DNA of 25,458 nt, taken from the NCBI GenBank assembly GCA_934277845.1, contig CAKQVV010000013.1, positions 1-25,458 on the forward strand, written 5' to 3'. Every line of letters begins with the position of its first letter. The stretch's first letter is position 1. Made by a program: the position numbers and the translations under genes. The notes below the pieces were generated by a model. The model made no database searches and was not told the origin of the DNA. It saw nothing but the letters and a program-made list of their open reading frames with translations. Source of the stretch: an uncultured Clostridia bacterium (GTDB lineage: Bacteria > Bacillota > Clostridia > Christensenellales > Pumilibacteraceae). Of the stretch, positions 1-7,916 are shown one piece after another.

Positions 1-805
1 CCGCGACGTTATCCGCGCCGAACGCGTCCTCTATCTTCGATTTCGCGGCGGCGGAAAGATCTTCGTATTTTTCGGTAAAAACGCCGATATTCCCTGCTCC
101 CGACAATCGGACGTAAACGTCGGTCACCGGCGGATCGATTTTGATTGTCCCCATGTACGGAACTTCATAAGGAATTTTGACCGGGAAAACGGCGGTGTTG
201 ATATATATTATAAGATCCAGCGGATTTTCGTCGATATCCGGCTCTTCGATCTTCGTAAAGTTCAGCGGATTTTCGACCGTGGCTTTGACCGTAGCGGTTT
301 TCTCGACGCCGAACAGCGTGAGCGCAAGTTCGTCGCCGGGATTCACCGGCGTTTTCGTATTGTTCTGATACCGATCGATCGCGATTTCGCCGTCCTTTTC
401 GGGAAGCACGCCGTCCGACAAAGTAATCGCGTTTATTTCGAGATCGTATTTCGGCAAAAGATAGACGCGGGCGTTGTATTCTTTGCCGGCTTTGTCCGTT
501 ACTTTGACCGCTTCGGAAGCCGTATCGAACACGGAAAACGCGACCGTTTTCCCGATGCCGTCAAGTCCCGCGAGTTTATCGATGTCGTCGGATGAAAAGC
601 CCGTTTCGGCTTTTGCTTTTACGACGATATCCGCGCCGCCGCGACGAAGAAAATCGTCGGAAACCGTGTCCTTGTATATGGGCGAAAGTGCGCCCAGCCC
701 CGCCACGAACGCAACGCCGAGAAAGACTACCGCGGTAATCGCGATAAATCTTGCAAAATTGCTCTTTATCGTGCGAAACACTGTTTTCGAGAACGTCCTT
801 TTCAT
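1..805 (-). CDS. ABC transporter permease, FtsX/MacB-like, N-terminal part (truncated by window edge)
   Basis: The reading frame is open from an ATG at 805 down to base 1, giving about 268 residues, so the C-terminal part lies outside the window. Residues 1-18 are basic (MKRTFSKTVFRTIKSNFAR) and are followed by one membrane helix at about residues 20-40. The rest is a soluble, Asp/Lys-rich extracytoplasmic region. One N-terminal helix followed by a large outside domain is the MacB/FtsX permease plan, where three further helices normally come near the C-terminus. The start codon overlaps the ATPase stop codon as TAATG, which indicates translational coupling and a shared complex. The pair probably exports or extracts a peptide, lipid or envelope substrate. 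Nothing here identifies that substrate. Confidence 0.8.
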   Translation of the reverse strand, partial: MKRTFSKTVFRTIKSNFARFIAITAVVFLGVAFVAGLGALSPIYKDTVSDDFLRRGGADIVVKAKAETGFSSDDIDKLAGLDGIGKTVAFSVFDTASEAVKVTDKAGKEYNARVYLLPKYDLEINAITLSDGVLPEKDGEIAIDRYQNNTKTPVNPGDELALTLFGVEKTATVKATVENPLNFTKIEEPDIDENPLDLIIYINTAVFPVKIPYEVPYMGTIKIDPPVTDVYVRLSGAGNIGVFTEKYEDLSAAAKSKIEDAFGADNVA

Positions 806-1515
806 TACCACTCGATCTCCGATACGGGTTTAGGTTCGGCGTTGATTTCCACGCGCTCGGCTTTTCCGTTCTTGATATACACGACTTTATCCGCCATGTC
901 TTTAAGTGCGGCGTTGTGCGTGACGATTATGACCGTTTTGTTCTCTTCCCGGCACATGTCCTGCAAAAGTTGTAAAATCTTCTTGCCCGTTTCGTAATCG
1001 AGCGCGCCCGTCGGCTCGTCGCAAAGAAGCAGTCGCGGGTTCTTCGCCACCGCGCGTGCGATGGATACTCGTTGCTGTTCGCCACCGGAGAGTTGTGCGG
1101 GAAAATTGTGCATGCGGTCGCCCAAACCCACCCGTTCGAGGATTTCTTTCGGTTGCAATGCGTCGGGACAAAGTTCGACCGCAAGTTCGATATTTTCTAT
1201 CGCCGTAAGATTTGGCATGAGGTTATAGAACTGGAATACGAAACCGACCTTGGTCCTGCGATAACGCGTCAGTTGCTTTGCCGATAACCCGGCAAGGTTT
1301 TCACCGTCGACGATCAGTTCGCCGCTCGTTAGTCCGTCCATACCGCCCATGAGATTCAGCAACGTGGTTTTGCCCGCGCCGCTGGGGCCCAGGATTACGA
1401 CGAATTCGCCCTCGTTTACATCGAAACTCAATTTGTTGAGTGCTTTCACTTCGCCGAAACCGCTTTTATAGATCTTGAACACATTCTCGGCGACTACGAT
1501 TTTCTTTTCGTTCAC
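805..1515 (-). CDS. ABC transporter ATP-binding protein (LolD/MacB-type)
   Basis: This 236-residue nucleotide-binding subunit powers the FtsX-like permease encoded just downstream. It has Walker A GPSGAGKT (43-50), a Q-loop at Q95, the signature LSGGEQQR (142-149), Walker B LLLCDEP (162-168) and an H-loop His at 200. The GTG at 1515 is chosen as the start because GGAGG lies six bases upstream and because a consensus promoter at 1553-1582 puts the transcript start below the in-frame ATG at 1563, which therefore cannot be used from this promoter. Length and motif order are typical of the LolD/MacB/YknY family. The substrate is unknown. The short C-terminal tail past residue 220 is acidic and not recognised. 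Confidence 0.93.
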   Translation of the reverse strand: MNEKKIVVAENVFKIYKSGFGEVKALNKLSFDVNEGEFVVILGPSGAGKTTLLNLMGGMDGLTSGELIVDGENLAGLSAKQLTRYRRTKVGFVFQFYNLMPNLTAIENIELAVELCPDALQPKEILERVGLGDRMHNFPAQLSGGEQQRVSIARAVAKNPRLLLCDEPTGALDYETGKKILQLLQDMCREENKTVIIVTHNAALKDMADKVVYIKNGKAERVEINAEPKPVSEIEW

Positions 1516-1552
1516 GGCCAACCTCCGCCACGGTAAAAATTGTTTCAATGCC

Positions 1553-1582
1553 ATTATACCCAAAAATTCCCGTCGTTGTCAA
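1553..1582 (-). promoter_or_regulatory. sigma-A-type promoter of the ABC exporter operon
   Basis: Read on the minus strand there is TTGACA (1582-1577), an 18-base spacer, and TATAAT (1558-1553). Both hexamers match the consensus exactly. Transcription would start near 1546, leaving a leader of about 30 bases before the GTG start at 1515. Confidence 0.85.
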
Positions 1583-1617
1583 TATCAAATTGTCGTTTCT
1601 CTGTGCTATATAAATGA

Positions 1618-1652
1618 AAATTCCGCGAAAACGAACGATTTTCGCGGAATTT
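1618..1652 (-). terminator. intrinsic terminator-like hairpin after the small membrane protein gene
   Basis: There is a perfect 14-base inverted repeat, AAATTCCGCGAAAA and its complement, with a 7-base loop. On the minus strand the second arm ends in ATTTT. It sits 18 bases past the stop of the 1671-2033 gene and just upstream of the ABC promoter, so it should separate the two units. Confidence 0.75.
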
Positions 1653-1670
1653 ATGTGTAGTATTGAACAT

Positions 1671-2033
1671 TTAAGTCAGCGGACTTGCTTCGCCGTTTTT
1701 TATATCGGTATTTTTATGGTCCGAAGTGCTCTTACTTGCCAATGTAACGGCGATTTGTTCCGTTTCGGCTTTCGTTACGTTAATACTAGCGAAACAGTCT
1801 ATTACACAAAGCATAAAAACGTAAAAGAACGTCGCGCCGAATATGCCTCCTATCAGCAAAATAATACCGTATACAATCATCGCAGCATTCGTTTGCGTTT
1901 CGACATATGGTCCGGTCTTAATAGTTTGTTGAGAACCTACGAAACATAATATCGCTACGACAATATTGAGTATTATCAGAGCTGCCGTCACCCAAGTCGT
2001 CATTTTCTTTAACAATTTCAATTTGTCAGTCAT
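1671..2033 (-). CDS. small two-helix membrane protein, unknown function
   Basis: This encodes 120 residues. A short basic N-terminus (MTDKLKLLKKM) is followed by two hydrophobic helices at about residues 12-33 and 51-82, separated by a polar loop rich in Thr. The C-terminal tail of about 35 residues is polar and Ser/Thr/Lys-rich. The ATG at 2033 follows AGGAGAAGGAAAG, a strong ribosome binding site. The gene is divergent from an XRE repressor, and its consensus promoter has a repressor-type operator filling the -35/-10 spacer, so it is very likely repressed by that regulator. I do not recognise a family. The arrangement, a tiny XRE repressor opposite a small two-helix membrane protein, recurs at 13730-14376 in this window. 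Confidence 0.72.
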   Translation of the reverse strand: MTDKLKLLKKMTTWVTAALIILNIVVAILCFVGSQQTIKTGPYVETQTNAAMIVYGIILLIGGIFGATFFYVFMLCVIDCFASINVTKAETEQIAVTLASKSTSDHKNTDIKNGEASPLT

Positions 2034-2064
2034 CTTTCCTTCTCCTTTTATTTTATTTACAAAA

Positions 2065-2120
2065 ATTATATCACACCGTTTGGTGTAATGTCAAGTAATT
2101 TACACCGTTTGGTGTATTAT
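2065..2120. promoter_or_regulatory. divergent control region with two palindromic operators
   Basis: Two copies of ACACC-GTTT-GGTGT lie at 2073-2086 and 2102-2115, with centres exactly 29 bp apart. On the minus strand TTGACA (2094-2089), an 18-base spacer and TATAAT (2070-2065) make a consensus promoter for the small membrane protein, with the first operator inside the spacer. On the plus strand a TATTAT at 2115-2120, overlapping the second operator, could be the -10 of the XRE gene. That is the expected layout for a repressor controlling both its target and itself. Binding by the neighbouring XRE protein is inference. Confidence 0.82.
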
Positions 2121-2147
2121 TTTTGTTGCAAGGAGAAAATATCGTAT

Positions 2148-2354
2148 ATGTACGCGGAAAAATTCGCCGAGCGGCTGAAAGAATTGATAAAAGACAGGAG
2201 CGTGAGTTCGGTGGCAAAAGATATCAGAATACCGCAACAAACGCTGTCGAGGTACTTGTTATGTCAACGCGAAATAGGACTGGAAAACCTATGTAAAATC
2301 GCGGACTTCTTCGGCGAATCTCTCGACTACCTCACCGGACGGAAAGACTACTGA
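2148..2354 (+). CDS. XRE-family helix-turn-helix transcriptional repressor (68 aa)
   Basis: This is a minimal Cro/CI-type DNA-binding protein that consists of the HTH_3 fold alone. Residues 5-64 hold the five-helix domain. The helix-turn-helix covers about S20 to Y36 (SVAKDIRIPQQTLSRY), and the typical end 'LCKIADFFGESLDYLTG' fits the family's last helices. ATG 2148 is preferred because AAGGAG lies at 2130-2135. An in-frame ATG at 2088 would put the start inside the operators and ahead of the likely -10. The protein has no sensor domain, so any signal must act through another partner or through repressor concentration. It probably represses its own gene and the divergent membrane protein through the two palindromes at 2073-2115. 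Confidence 0.88.
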   Translation: MYAEKFAERLKELIKDRSVSSVAKDIRIPQQTLSRYLLCQREIGLENLCKIADFFGESLDYLTGRKDY

Positions 2355-2397
2355 AAACGCGACGGAATACTTTTCTCGTCGTGTTACTTTATTTTAA

Positions 2398-2971
2398 AGT
2401 CAATTATCCGCTCCATGGCGGGGATTCCACGCGCTCGGGTTCCCTCGCGCTCTGAATGACGGGGTAACAGTCAGACTTCCCGTTCGATTTTTTTTTGCTA
2501 TGACAGGGTATGACGGGAAGTGTGCGTTTGATTAACAATCCCTCAGTCGCTACGCGACAGCTCCCTTTACACAAGGGAGCCTTTTTTAAGGATTATTATC
2601 CGCTCCATGTCGGGGATTCCACGCGCTCGGGTTCCCTCGCGCTCTGAATGACGGGGTAACAGTCAGACTTCCCGTTCGATTTTTTTTTGCTATGACAGGG
2701 TATGACGGGAAGTGTGCGTTTGATTAACAATCCCTCAGTCGCTACGCGACAGCTCCCTTTACACAAGGGAGCCTTTTTTAAGGATTATTATCCGCTCCAT
2801 GTCGGGGATTCCACGCGCTCGGGTTCCCTCGCGCTCTGAATGACGGGGTAACAGTCAGACTTCCCGTTCGATTTTTTTTGCTATGACAGGGCATGACGGG
2901 AAGTGTGCGTTTGATTAACAATCCCTCAGTCGCTACGCGACAGCTCCCTTTATGCAAGGGAGCCTTTTTTA
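2398..2971. repeat. three tandem copies of a 192-bp unit
   Basis: Units start at 2407, 2599 and 2791 (after TTA), so the period is 192 bp, and they differ at only a handful of bases. Each unit holds one copy of a GGGGATTCCACG ... CTCTGAATGACG stem-loop repeat (family A here), an inverted repeat ACTTCCCGT ... ACGGGAAGT, and one copy of a CTCAGTCGC ... AAGGGAGCC hairpin repeat (family B, at 2537-2587 in unit 1) ending in a T-run. No gene is seen in the 2355-3131 gap. The T-run after the CTCCCTT/AAGGGAG stem could end transcription from the XRE gene. The near identity points to recent tandem duplication. Confidence 0.93.
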
Positions 2972-3012
2972 AAGTTAAATTTAAAATAAAACGATACCTT
3001 TACGTTTTACCT

Positions 3013-3078
3013 CGTCATTCAGAGGAGCAACGGCATTGTTTTCTCTAAAAAAACAATGCCGTTGCGACGTGGAATCCC
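3013..3078 (-). repeat. dispersed stem-loop repeat, family A
   Basis: Conserved borders CGTCATTCAGAG and GTGGAATCCC enclose a perfect 16-bp stem (3027-3042 with 3050-3065, GCAACGGCATTGTTTT and its complement). The same stem occurs in opposite orientation at 16769-16806. It lies between the tandem array and the 3' end of the GH127 gene. There is no T-run beyond the stem, so it is not an obvious terminator. Confidence 0.85.
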
Positions 3079-3131
3079 ATACTGTGAGAGTTCTGTTTAT
3101 CCTTATCAAATTTCCTTTACTCTGCCCAAGG

Positions 3132-4985
3132 TTACGCTTTTCTGATCCAGACGAGCATATCGGACGAGCCGCGGTTTGCAAAGGCAAAGTACGGAATAAA
3201 CTTGACGCGGACGGGTTCGTAACCGGACTTGTCGGCGGTGAAGTACAGCGATTTTTGCGCTTTGTCTTTTAATCCGTCGACGGTGATCGAGTACAAACCG
3301 TGGAAGTCTTTTTCGAGCGTTGCGCCCTCGGCGGCTACCGGGGACACGGACAACCTGCCCAGCCTGTCGCCGTTGTCGACGCCCTCGGCGCAGTACACGA
3401 CCGGACCGTATGTAAGCGCGATTCTGCCGTTGTCGGCGGAAACGAGCGGGTTTGCCGCGACGAACACGGGCTTTATGTTAAAGTCGAGCGAAAGCGAGAA
3501 CGATTTGCCGACCGTAAACTCGGCGTAACCGTCTTTGATTGCGACTGCCGCCGCTTTGCCGTCGAGCGTAGCGGTGATTTTATCGCACCATTCGGGCACG
3601 CGGACGGAGATTTTACCTGCGGCGTAGTCGTTCGACGAAATAGTCGCTTTGCCGTCCGTGGCGTAATTTTCGGTGATTCTAATCGATCCGAGCGCGGTAT
3701 TTACAACGGACGAAACGTACTGTTCGATCGTGATTTCGCCGCCGTCGACAACCGCGATAACGTCGCCGAGTTCGGCAAAGAATCGGTTAATATTCGGCGG
3801 ACAGCACGAGCAGCCGAACACTTCGAGTCTTTCGGTAATGGGCAGGCGTTCGCGTTTATACTCGGGCACCGCGACTTCTCTGTCGCGCTCGTGAAGCGCG
3901 ATTTCCAGCGGGTTCTCGTAGAAGAACGCTTTGCCGGCAAGGTCGGTGGACGACAGCAGCGAATTGTACATTACGCGCTCGATAAGATTGCCGAATTTCG
4001 CGTCCTTTTTCATTCCGCGCATGCGGAGCGCGAACAGAATAAACGCGATCGCACAGCAACTTTCCGAGTAAGCGGTGGCGTTGGGCAGGTCGTAAGGCAC
4101 CGTAAAACTTTCGGAACGGTAAGTCGAGCCTACGCCGCCGGTGATATACATTTTGCCGTTCACGATATCGTCGAAAACGGTGTCGAGGTTGGCGTATAGT
4201 TTCTCGTCGTACTCTTCCGCCGCCAGATCCGCCACGCCGCTGTAAAGATAAAGCGCGCGCACGCTGTGACCGTTGGCTTCTTTGAGATGACATATATCGA
4301 CGTCGTCCTGCGAGCCGTAAAGGTTGTTGTCGTAAATCGTTTGCTCGTTGTTTTTACCTCGGTTAATAAGGAAAAATTTTGCCATATCGAAGTACTTCTT
4401 ATTGCCGGTGTGACGGTAAAGTTTCATCAGCGCGAGTTCGATTTCCTCGTGTCCGGGCGTGATGAACGCAGCCGTCTTTTCTTCGATAAACGCGCGGTAA
4501 ATGCAATCGCAATACTTCTCCATTATTTTCAGGAACTTGTTCTTGCCGGTGGCGCGGTCATAAGCAACCGCCGCTTCGATAAGGTGACCGGCGCAGTAAA
4601 GTTCGTGGTGGTTTCTGTCCTTGAAAATCTCGTCGGGCGTGATCTGCTGATGGTACGAGTTGAGGTATCCGTTGTCGCGCTGAGCCGCCGCCATACGGTC
4701 GACGAGTTCGTCTATAAACGCCTCGTTATCCTTTTGCGAAGCGCGGTCGTGCTCGATAAGGTACGCTACGCCTTCGATCCACTTTGCCGCGTCCGAATCG
4801 TAAAAGTAATGTATCATTTTGCCGTTTTTGAGATAGTTGAATCTGAGTGCGTCGAAACGCGCGCTCTCCTCGAACTTGTTGCGGACGGCTCCTATTGACA
4901 CGTTTTTGTTAAGATCGTATCTGTTTTTCCAAAATCCGTCCGCAAAGACCACGTCGCGGAAAGACACGATTTTGTTATTTTCCAT
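3132..4985 (-). CDS. glycoside hydrolase family 127, beta-L-arabinofuranosidase
   Basis: The 617-residue protein matches the GH127 (old DUF1680) plan of an (alpha/alpha)6 barrel followed by beta domains. With numbering from the upstream GTG, which adds three residues, the zinc/cysteine active site is visible. E295 in GSTYRSESF is the likely acid/base, E311 and C313 in ESC are metal ligands, and C397-C398 in CSCCPPN include the nucleophile. The 16-residue gap between the two glutamates equals that of Bifidobacterium HypBA1 (E322/E338). It has no signal peptide, so it probably acts in the cytoplasm on imported arabinose oligosaccharides. The ATG at 4985 is chosen because AAGGAG lies eight bases upstream, while the GTG at 4994 overlaps that site. 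It is divergent from an AraC activator that probably controls it. Exact substrate specificity is not provable here. Confidence 0.92.
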   Translation of the reverse strand: MENNKIVSFRDVVFADGFWKNRYDLNKNVSIGAVRNKFEESARFDALRFNYLKNGKMIHYFYDSDAAKWIEGVAYLIEHDRASQKDNEAFIDELVDRMAAAQRDNGYLNSYHQQITPDEIFKDRNHHELYCAGHLIEAAVAYDRATGKNKFLKIMEKYCDCIYRAFIEEKTAAFITPGHEEIELALMKLYRHTGNKKYFDMAKFFLINRGKNNEQTIYDNNLYGSQDDVDICHLKEANGHSVRALYLYSGVADLAAEEYDEKLYANLDTVFDDIVNGKMYITGGVGSTYRSESFTVPYDLPNATAYSESCCAIAFILFALRMRGMKKDAKFGNLIERVMYNSLLSSTDLAGKAFFYENPLEIALHERDREVAVPEYKRERLPITERLEVFGCSCCPPNINRFFAELGDVIAVVDGGEITIEQYVSSVVNTALGSIRITENYATDGKATISSNDYAAGKISVRVPEWCDKITATLDGKAAAVAIKDGYAEFTVGKSFSLSLDFNIKPVFVAANPLVSADNGRIALTYGPVVYCAEGVDNGDRLGRLSVSPVAAEGATLEKDFHGLYSITVDGLKDKAQKSLYFTADKSGYEPVRVKFIPYFAFANRGSSDMLVWIRKA

Positions 4986-5004
4986 TATTTTCACTCCTTT
5001 TCGG

Positions 5005-5049
5005 TTGATTTTACGCTTAAATTATAGTATAATGCAGGCGAATTATCAA
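5005..5049. promoter_or_regulatory. interleaved divergent promoters of the GH127 and AraC genes
   Basis: Plus strand: TTGATT (5005-5010), 17 bases, TATAAT (5028-5033), leading to the AraC gene. Minus strand: TTGATA (5049-5044), 17 bases, TATAAT (5026-5021), leading to the GH127 gene. The two -10 boxes are one base apart, so polymerase can occupy only one promoter at a time. Confidence 0.82.
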
Positions 5050-5068
5050 TGAAAAAATCCTTTGTAAG

Positions 5069-5839
5069 GTGAGAAAATCCGACTTGATTACGCTTGACAA
5101 CAAAACGATACAATACGATTATTCGGGCTTGTTCGATACCGATAAGCCATGGATTCACGGTGCGATTACGCTGGAAACTTATGAGATTATACTCGTTACG
5201 GCGGGCGTAGTTCATATCCGCGAAGGCGAAAAACACTATGATCTTCGTCCGGGAGAACTTATATTGCTCTCGCCCGGGATAGAACATGCGGGGACGGAAG
5301 AAAGCCGCGGACACACGGCGTTTTACTGGCTGCATTTCTTCATGCCCGACGGCGAGCCGTTCTTCCCAAAAACCGCCGCGCCGCACGGAGGCGAACGCGT
5401 TTTGCGCGAGATCATGCATTACGCGAGAGAAAGGCGCGAACTTGCCGAAGTGCTGCTGATGAAATTTTTGCTTGGGCTGGACGAGCCGGGAAAGCGAGGC
5501 GACAAACTTGCCTACGAAGTGGACGAGTATATCCGCGCGAACGCGCCCTACCGCGTGACGGCGAAAAGCACCGCGGAGCATTTCGGATTCTCGACCGATT
5601 ATTTATCGAGAATATATCGGCGACAGTTCGGCGTCGATCTCAAAAGCGGAATAATCAGGCACGCGCTCGATTACGCAGAGTCGCTGCTGATAAACACCGA
5701 CTACACGATAAAAGAAATAGCCGCGGCGTGCGGCTTCGAGGACGAAAACAATTTCGTCAAATTCTTCGGTTATCACGAGGGAACTACGCCGTCGCTGTTC
5801 CGCAACAAGTTCTTCTATTTGCACATGAACGCAAAATAG
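5069..5839 (+). CDS. AraC-family transcriptional regulator (cupin sensor plus HTH)
   Basis: The protein is about 256 residues. The N-terminal half is an AraC-type cupin with the usual 'GELILLSPGIEHAG' strand-turn. The C-terminal 100 residues hold two helix-turn-helix motifs, 'STAEHFGFSTDYLSRIYRRQFG' being the first and 'IKEIAAACGFEDENNFVKFF' the second, the latter being the AraC signature. It probably senses a sugar and activates the divergent GH127 gene. The start is uncertain. GTG 5069 is contained in a possible ribosome binding site, AAGGTGAG, so TTG 5084, ten bases after that site and in frame, is a credible alternative that gives 251 residues. Confidence 0.9.
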   Translation: MRKSDLITLDNKTIQYDYSGLFDTDKPWIHGAITLETYEIILVTAGVVHIREGEKHYDLRPGELILLSPGIEHAGTEESRGHTAFYWLHFFMPDGEPFFPKTAAPHGGERVLREIMHYARERRELAEVLLMKFLLGLDEPGKRGDKLAYEVDEYIRANAPYRVTAKSTAEHFGFSTDYLSRIYRRQFGVDLKSGIIRHALDYAESLLINTDYTIKEIAAACGFEDENNFVKFFGYHEGTTPSLFRNKFFYLHMNAK

Positions 5840-6101
5840 CGGCTTTTCTCCGTTTTTTTACGATATATGCGCACGTGCGAATACGTGCAGACGAAAATCC
5901 GAATATTTTAAAGGTTGATCGGCGGTTTAATGTCGGCGATCCTCACGCTCGCTTTGCTCACTCATGATGACGAGAGCGAACGAAAAACTGCACGTGACTT
6001 TTAAATAATGACATTAAAGAAAAGCCTTCCCCGCTCGGGGGAATGCTATTATATAATCAAGTAATTATCCTTGCTTATTTACTCTCCACTCATTTACCAT
6101 T
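5840..6101. other. gene-free gap between AraC and DUF2726 genes
   Basis: No convincing gene is present. A short CGG/CCG stem followed by seven T at 5843-5859 may be a weak terminator for the AraC gene. At about 6031-6052 there is a fragment, CCTTCCCC-GCT-CGGGGGA, that resembles one end of the CTTCCCCC/GGGGGAAG repeats at 13499-13669. Nothing else is recognised. Confidence 0.5.
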
Positions 6102-6671
6102 CTACTTCCGCATTTCCGAAAAGATTTTTTTGCGCAGGGTGCGGTCGTCGGGCATGGCGTCGAGTTCAAGCGTAAGGACGTTAAGCCCGGCACGGGCGGC
6201 GATACAACGGACTTTCTCGTCGCGTCGAGCGCGCTCTTCCCGCTTGTGACTGGCATCGTTGAGTTCGATAATAAGTACCGGCTTGAGATTGAAACGGTCG
6301 CAAAGCGCGAAATCGACTATGCGGAAAAGTTCGTTGCGGTACGAGCCGAAATTGACTTTGTCGATAAGCGACACGAGCGCGACCTGCGGAAAAACGGCGA
6401 AATCACCGCCGATTACGCGTAAAAGCCGCGCATAGAGTTCGCGTTCGGGCGCGGACATGAAACTTTCCTTGACGGCATAGCGGTACTCTTCCCTGACCGG
6501 TTCTTCCTTTTTCTTCGCCGGAATCAGCAGTAGCGCGATGCCAAGAAAGAACAGGATTATCCCGCCTGCGCGCAAATACCAAAGCGCTTGCCCCGTTATT
6601 ACAAACGACAAGCCGAATACCGCCGCGCCTAAGCCGGTCACTATCAAAAAATTAAGGTATTTGTTTTTCAT
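6102..6671 (-). CDS. DUF2726 domain protein with N-terminal membrane anchor
   Basis: The 189 residues start with two hydrophobic helices, about 8-28 and 32-52, followed by a basic stretch (PAKKKEE). The rest is a DUF2726 domain: 'ERELYARLLRVIGG' opens it, 'VFPQVALVSLID' follows, then 'RIVDFALCD', 'VLIIELND-SH' and 'ERARRDEKV', ending in 'AGLNVLTLEL'. That D...E-D-SH...RD pattern resembles the core of restriction-endonuclease-like folds, so a nuclease-related role is conceivable, but the family has no settled function that I can name. There is no good ribosome binding site before the ATG at 6671. The gene stands alone, with gaps on both sides. Confidence 0.82.
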   Translation of the reverse strand: MKNKYLNFLIVTGLGAAVFGLSFVITGQALWYLRAGGIILFFLGIALLLIPAKKKEEPVREEYRYAVKESFMSAPERELYARLLRVIGGDFAVFPQVALVSLIDKVNFGSYRNELFRIVDFALCDRFNLKPVLIIELNDASHKREERARRDEKVRCIAARAGLNVLTLELDAMPDDRTLRKKIFSEMRK

Positions 6672-6962
6672 TTGGAATCAATAGGGTTATTTTAACTATC
6701 ACTAATAATTTTTTGCGGACAAGATGGCGGTTAATTATGCACTAAACTCCGCTCTGCTTGTTTCTAATATGCGTTCGATCGTTTCTTTAATTATCTCGCT
6801 ATCTTTACCGCAAAAAACGCTTTGTGCCTTAAAAACTTGGATTTTTCGATGATTTTTGTCGAGATTGAGTGCGGGCGTACTGGTAGTACGTCAAACGAGA
6901 TCTCGGCGAAAAGCGCGGAAAAGACTGTTTTTAAGGTTATTAGCGATGGCTAAAATAGCCCT
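6672..6962. other. gene-free gap with an imperfect stem-loop near 6860-6915
   Basis: No gene is seen on either strand. At about 6881-6899 GGCGTACT-GGT-AGTACGTC forms an 8-bp stem (one G-T pair), and outer arms GAGAT (near 6862) and ATCTC (near 6899) could extend it. No promoter of quality was found for the DUF2726 gene in this stretch. Confidence 0.4.
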
Positions 6963-7000
6963 AAAAAATCCCTCGGCAAAAGGTTACCGAGGGGATTTTA
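6963..7000 (-). terminator. intrinsic terminator of the rpmH-khpB operon
   Basis: On the minus strand the arms AAAATCCCCTCGG and CCGAGGGATTTT pair with one bulged base and a 10-base loop, and the second arm runs into TTTTTT. It lies two bases past the khpB stop codon, at the end of the five-gene operon. Confidence 0.9.
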
Positions 7001-7002
7001 TT

Positions 7003-7893
7003 TTAATAACGTCTGGGAAGGATAACAACTTTGCGGTTGGGATCTTTGCCCTCGGACTTGGTGATGACCTTGTCGTTATCGGTGAGTGCCGCGTGAATGA
7101 TCTTGCGGTGAGTACTGCTCATGGGCTCGAGCACGACTTTTCTGCCGGTGCGGATACACTTCGCCGCCATGCGGTTGGCGAGCGACACGAGCGACTGTTC
7201 GCGTTTTACGCGGTAGTTGCGGCTGTCGACGTTGACGTGAACGAACTTGTCGTCGCCTTCTTCGACCGCACGCTTTGCGAGGATCTGCAACGCGTCGAGT
7301 ACTTCTCCGCGATGACCGATGACGGACGCGTCGTCGGTAACCACGTCGATGTCGATGCTCCCGTGCGAAGTGTCGACTTTAAGTTCGGCGGCAATGCCCA
7401 TCAGCGACAAAACTTTTTCGAGGTATTCGGTAGCAAGTCCGACCTGTGCGGGATTGACGGGACGCTCGGGCGTTTCCGGTTTTTCGGTTTCCGCTTTGAT
7501 CGGAGCGGGACGAGTGTCCGCGCCCGGACGCTTTTCAAACCTCTGCGGAGCGGGCTTGCGCTCGGCTGAGGACCTGTTCTCTTTCTTGACTTCCGTCTTG
7601 CTTTCCGCAGGCTTTTCGGTCTTTGCCGCGGGTTTGTCCTGTCTGACGGGTGCGGGTTTTTCGACGGATTTGTCGGGCTTTACGACGGATTTGCCGGGCG
7701 CGGATTTCTTTTCGGTTTTCTTGACGAAAAGATCATCGTCCTCTTCCACGGTCAGGCGTACCTTCGCCTTGCGGAAAAATCCGCCCTGTTCGAGAATTTC
7801 GACGTTGACTTCGGAAAGCGTGACTCCGAGTTCTTTAAGTCCGGCGTTGATAGCGTCGTCGATTTTCTTGCCGGTTGCTTCGATTTGTTTCAT
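7003..7893 (-). CDS. khpB: RNA-binding protein KhpB/Jag (Jag_N, KH, R3H domains)
   Basis: This is a 296-residue cytoplasmic RNA-binding protein known in Firmicutes as Jag, SpoIIIJ-associated protein, KhpB or EloR. It is linked to cell elongation and division control and works with KhpA. The Jag_N domain covers residues 1-50. A low-complexity linker rich in Pro, Lys and Glu spans about 52-148. The KH domain at 150-225 has the GxxG loop G193-H-R-G196. The R3H domain at about 230-296 has R263 and H267 in the RxxxH motif and ends in 'RKVVILPRRY'. The linker is long for the family but otherwise ordinary. The gene lies 23 bases after yidC at the end of the operon and is followed by a strong terminator. 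Confidence 0.94.
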   Translation of the reverse strand: MKQIEATGKKIDDAINAGLKELGVTLSEVNVEILEQGGFFRKAKVRLTVEEDDDLFVKKTEKKSAPGKSVVKPDKSVEKPAPVRQDKPAAKTEKPAESKTEVKKENRSSAERKPAPQRFEKRPGADTRPAPIKAETEKPETPERPVNPAQVGLATEYLEKVLSLMGIAAELKVDTSHGSIDIDVVTDDASVIGHRGEVLDALQILAKRAVEEGDDKFVHVNVDSRNYRVKREQSLVSLANRMAAKCIRTGRKVVLEPMSSTHRKIIHAALTDNDKVITKSEGKDPNRKVVILPRRY

Positions 7894-7916
7894 AATTCTG
7901 CCTCTTTATAGGTCGG

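Noticed and set aside
1516..1563. Upstream start of the ABC ATPase at ATG 1563
   Set aside because: It lies within the promoter, ahead of the predicted transcript start, and lacks a ribosome binding site; GTG 1515 has GGAGG.
2398..2971. Tandem repeats considered as a CRISPR array
   Set aside because: The period is 192 bp with whole-unit identity and no unique spacers between short repeats; no cas genes are present.
3013..3078. Terminator of the GH127 gene
   Set aside because: The stem is strong, but no T-run follows on the minus strand and the same stem recurs inside a dispersed repeat elsewhere.
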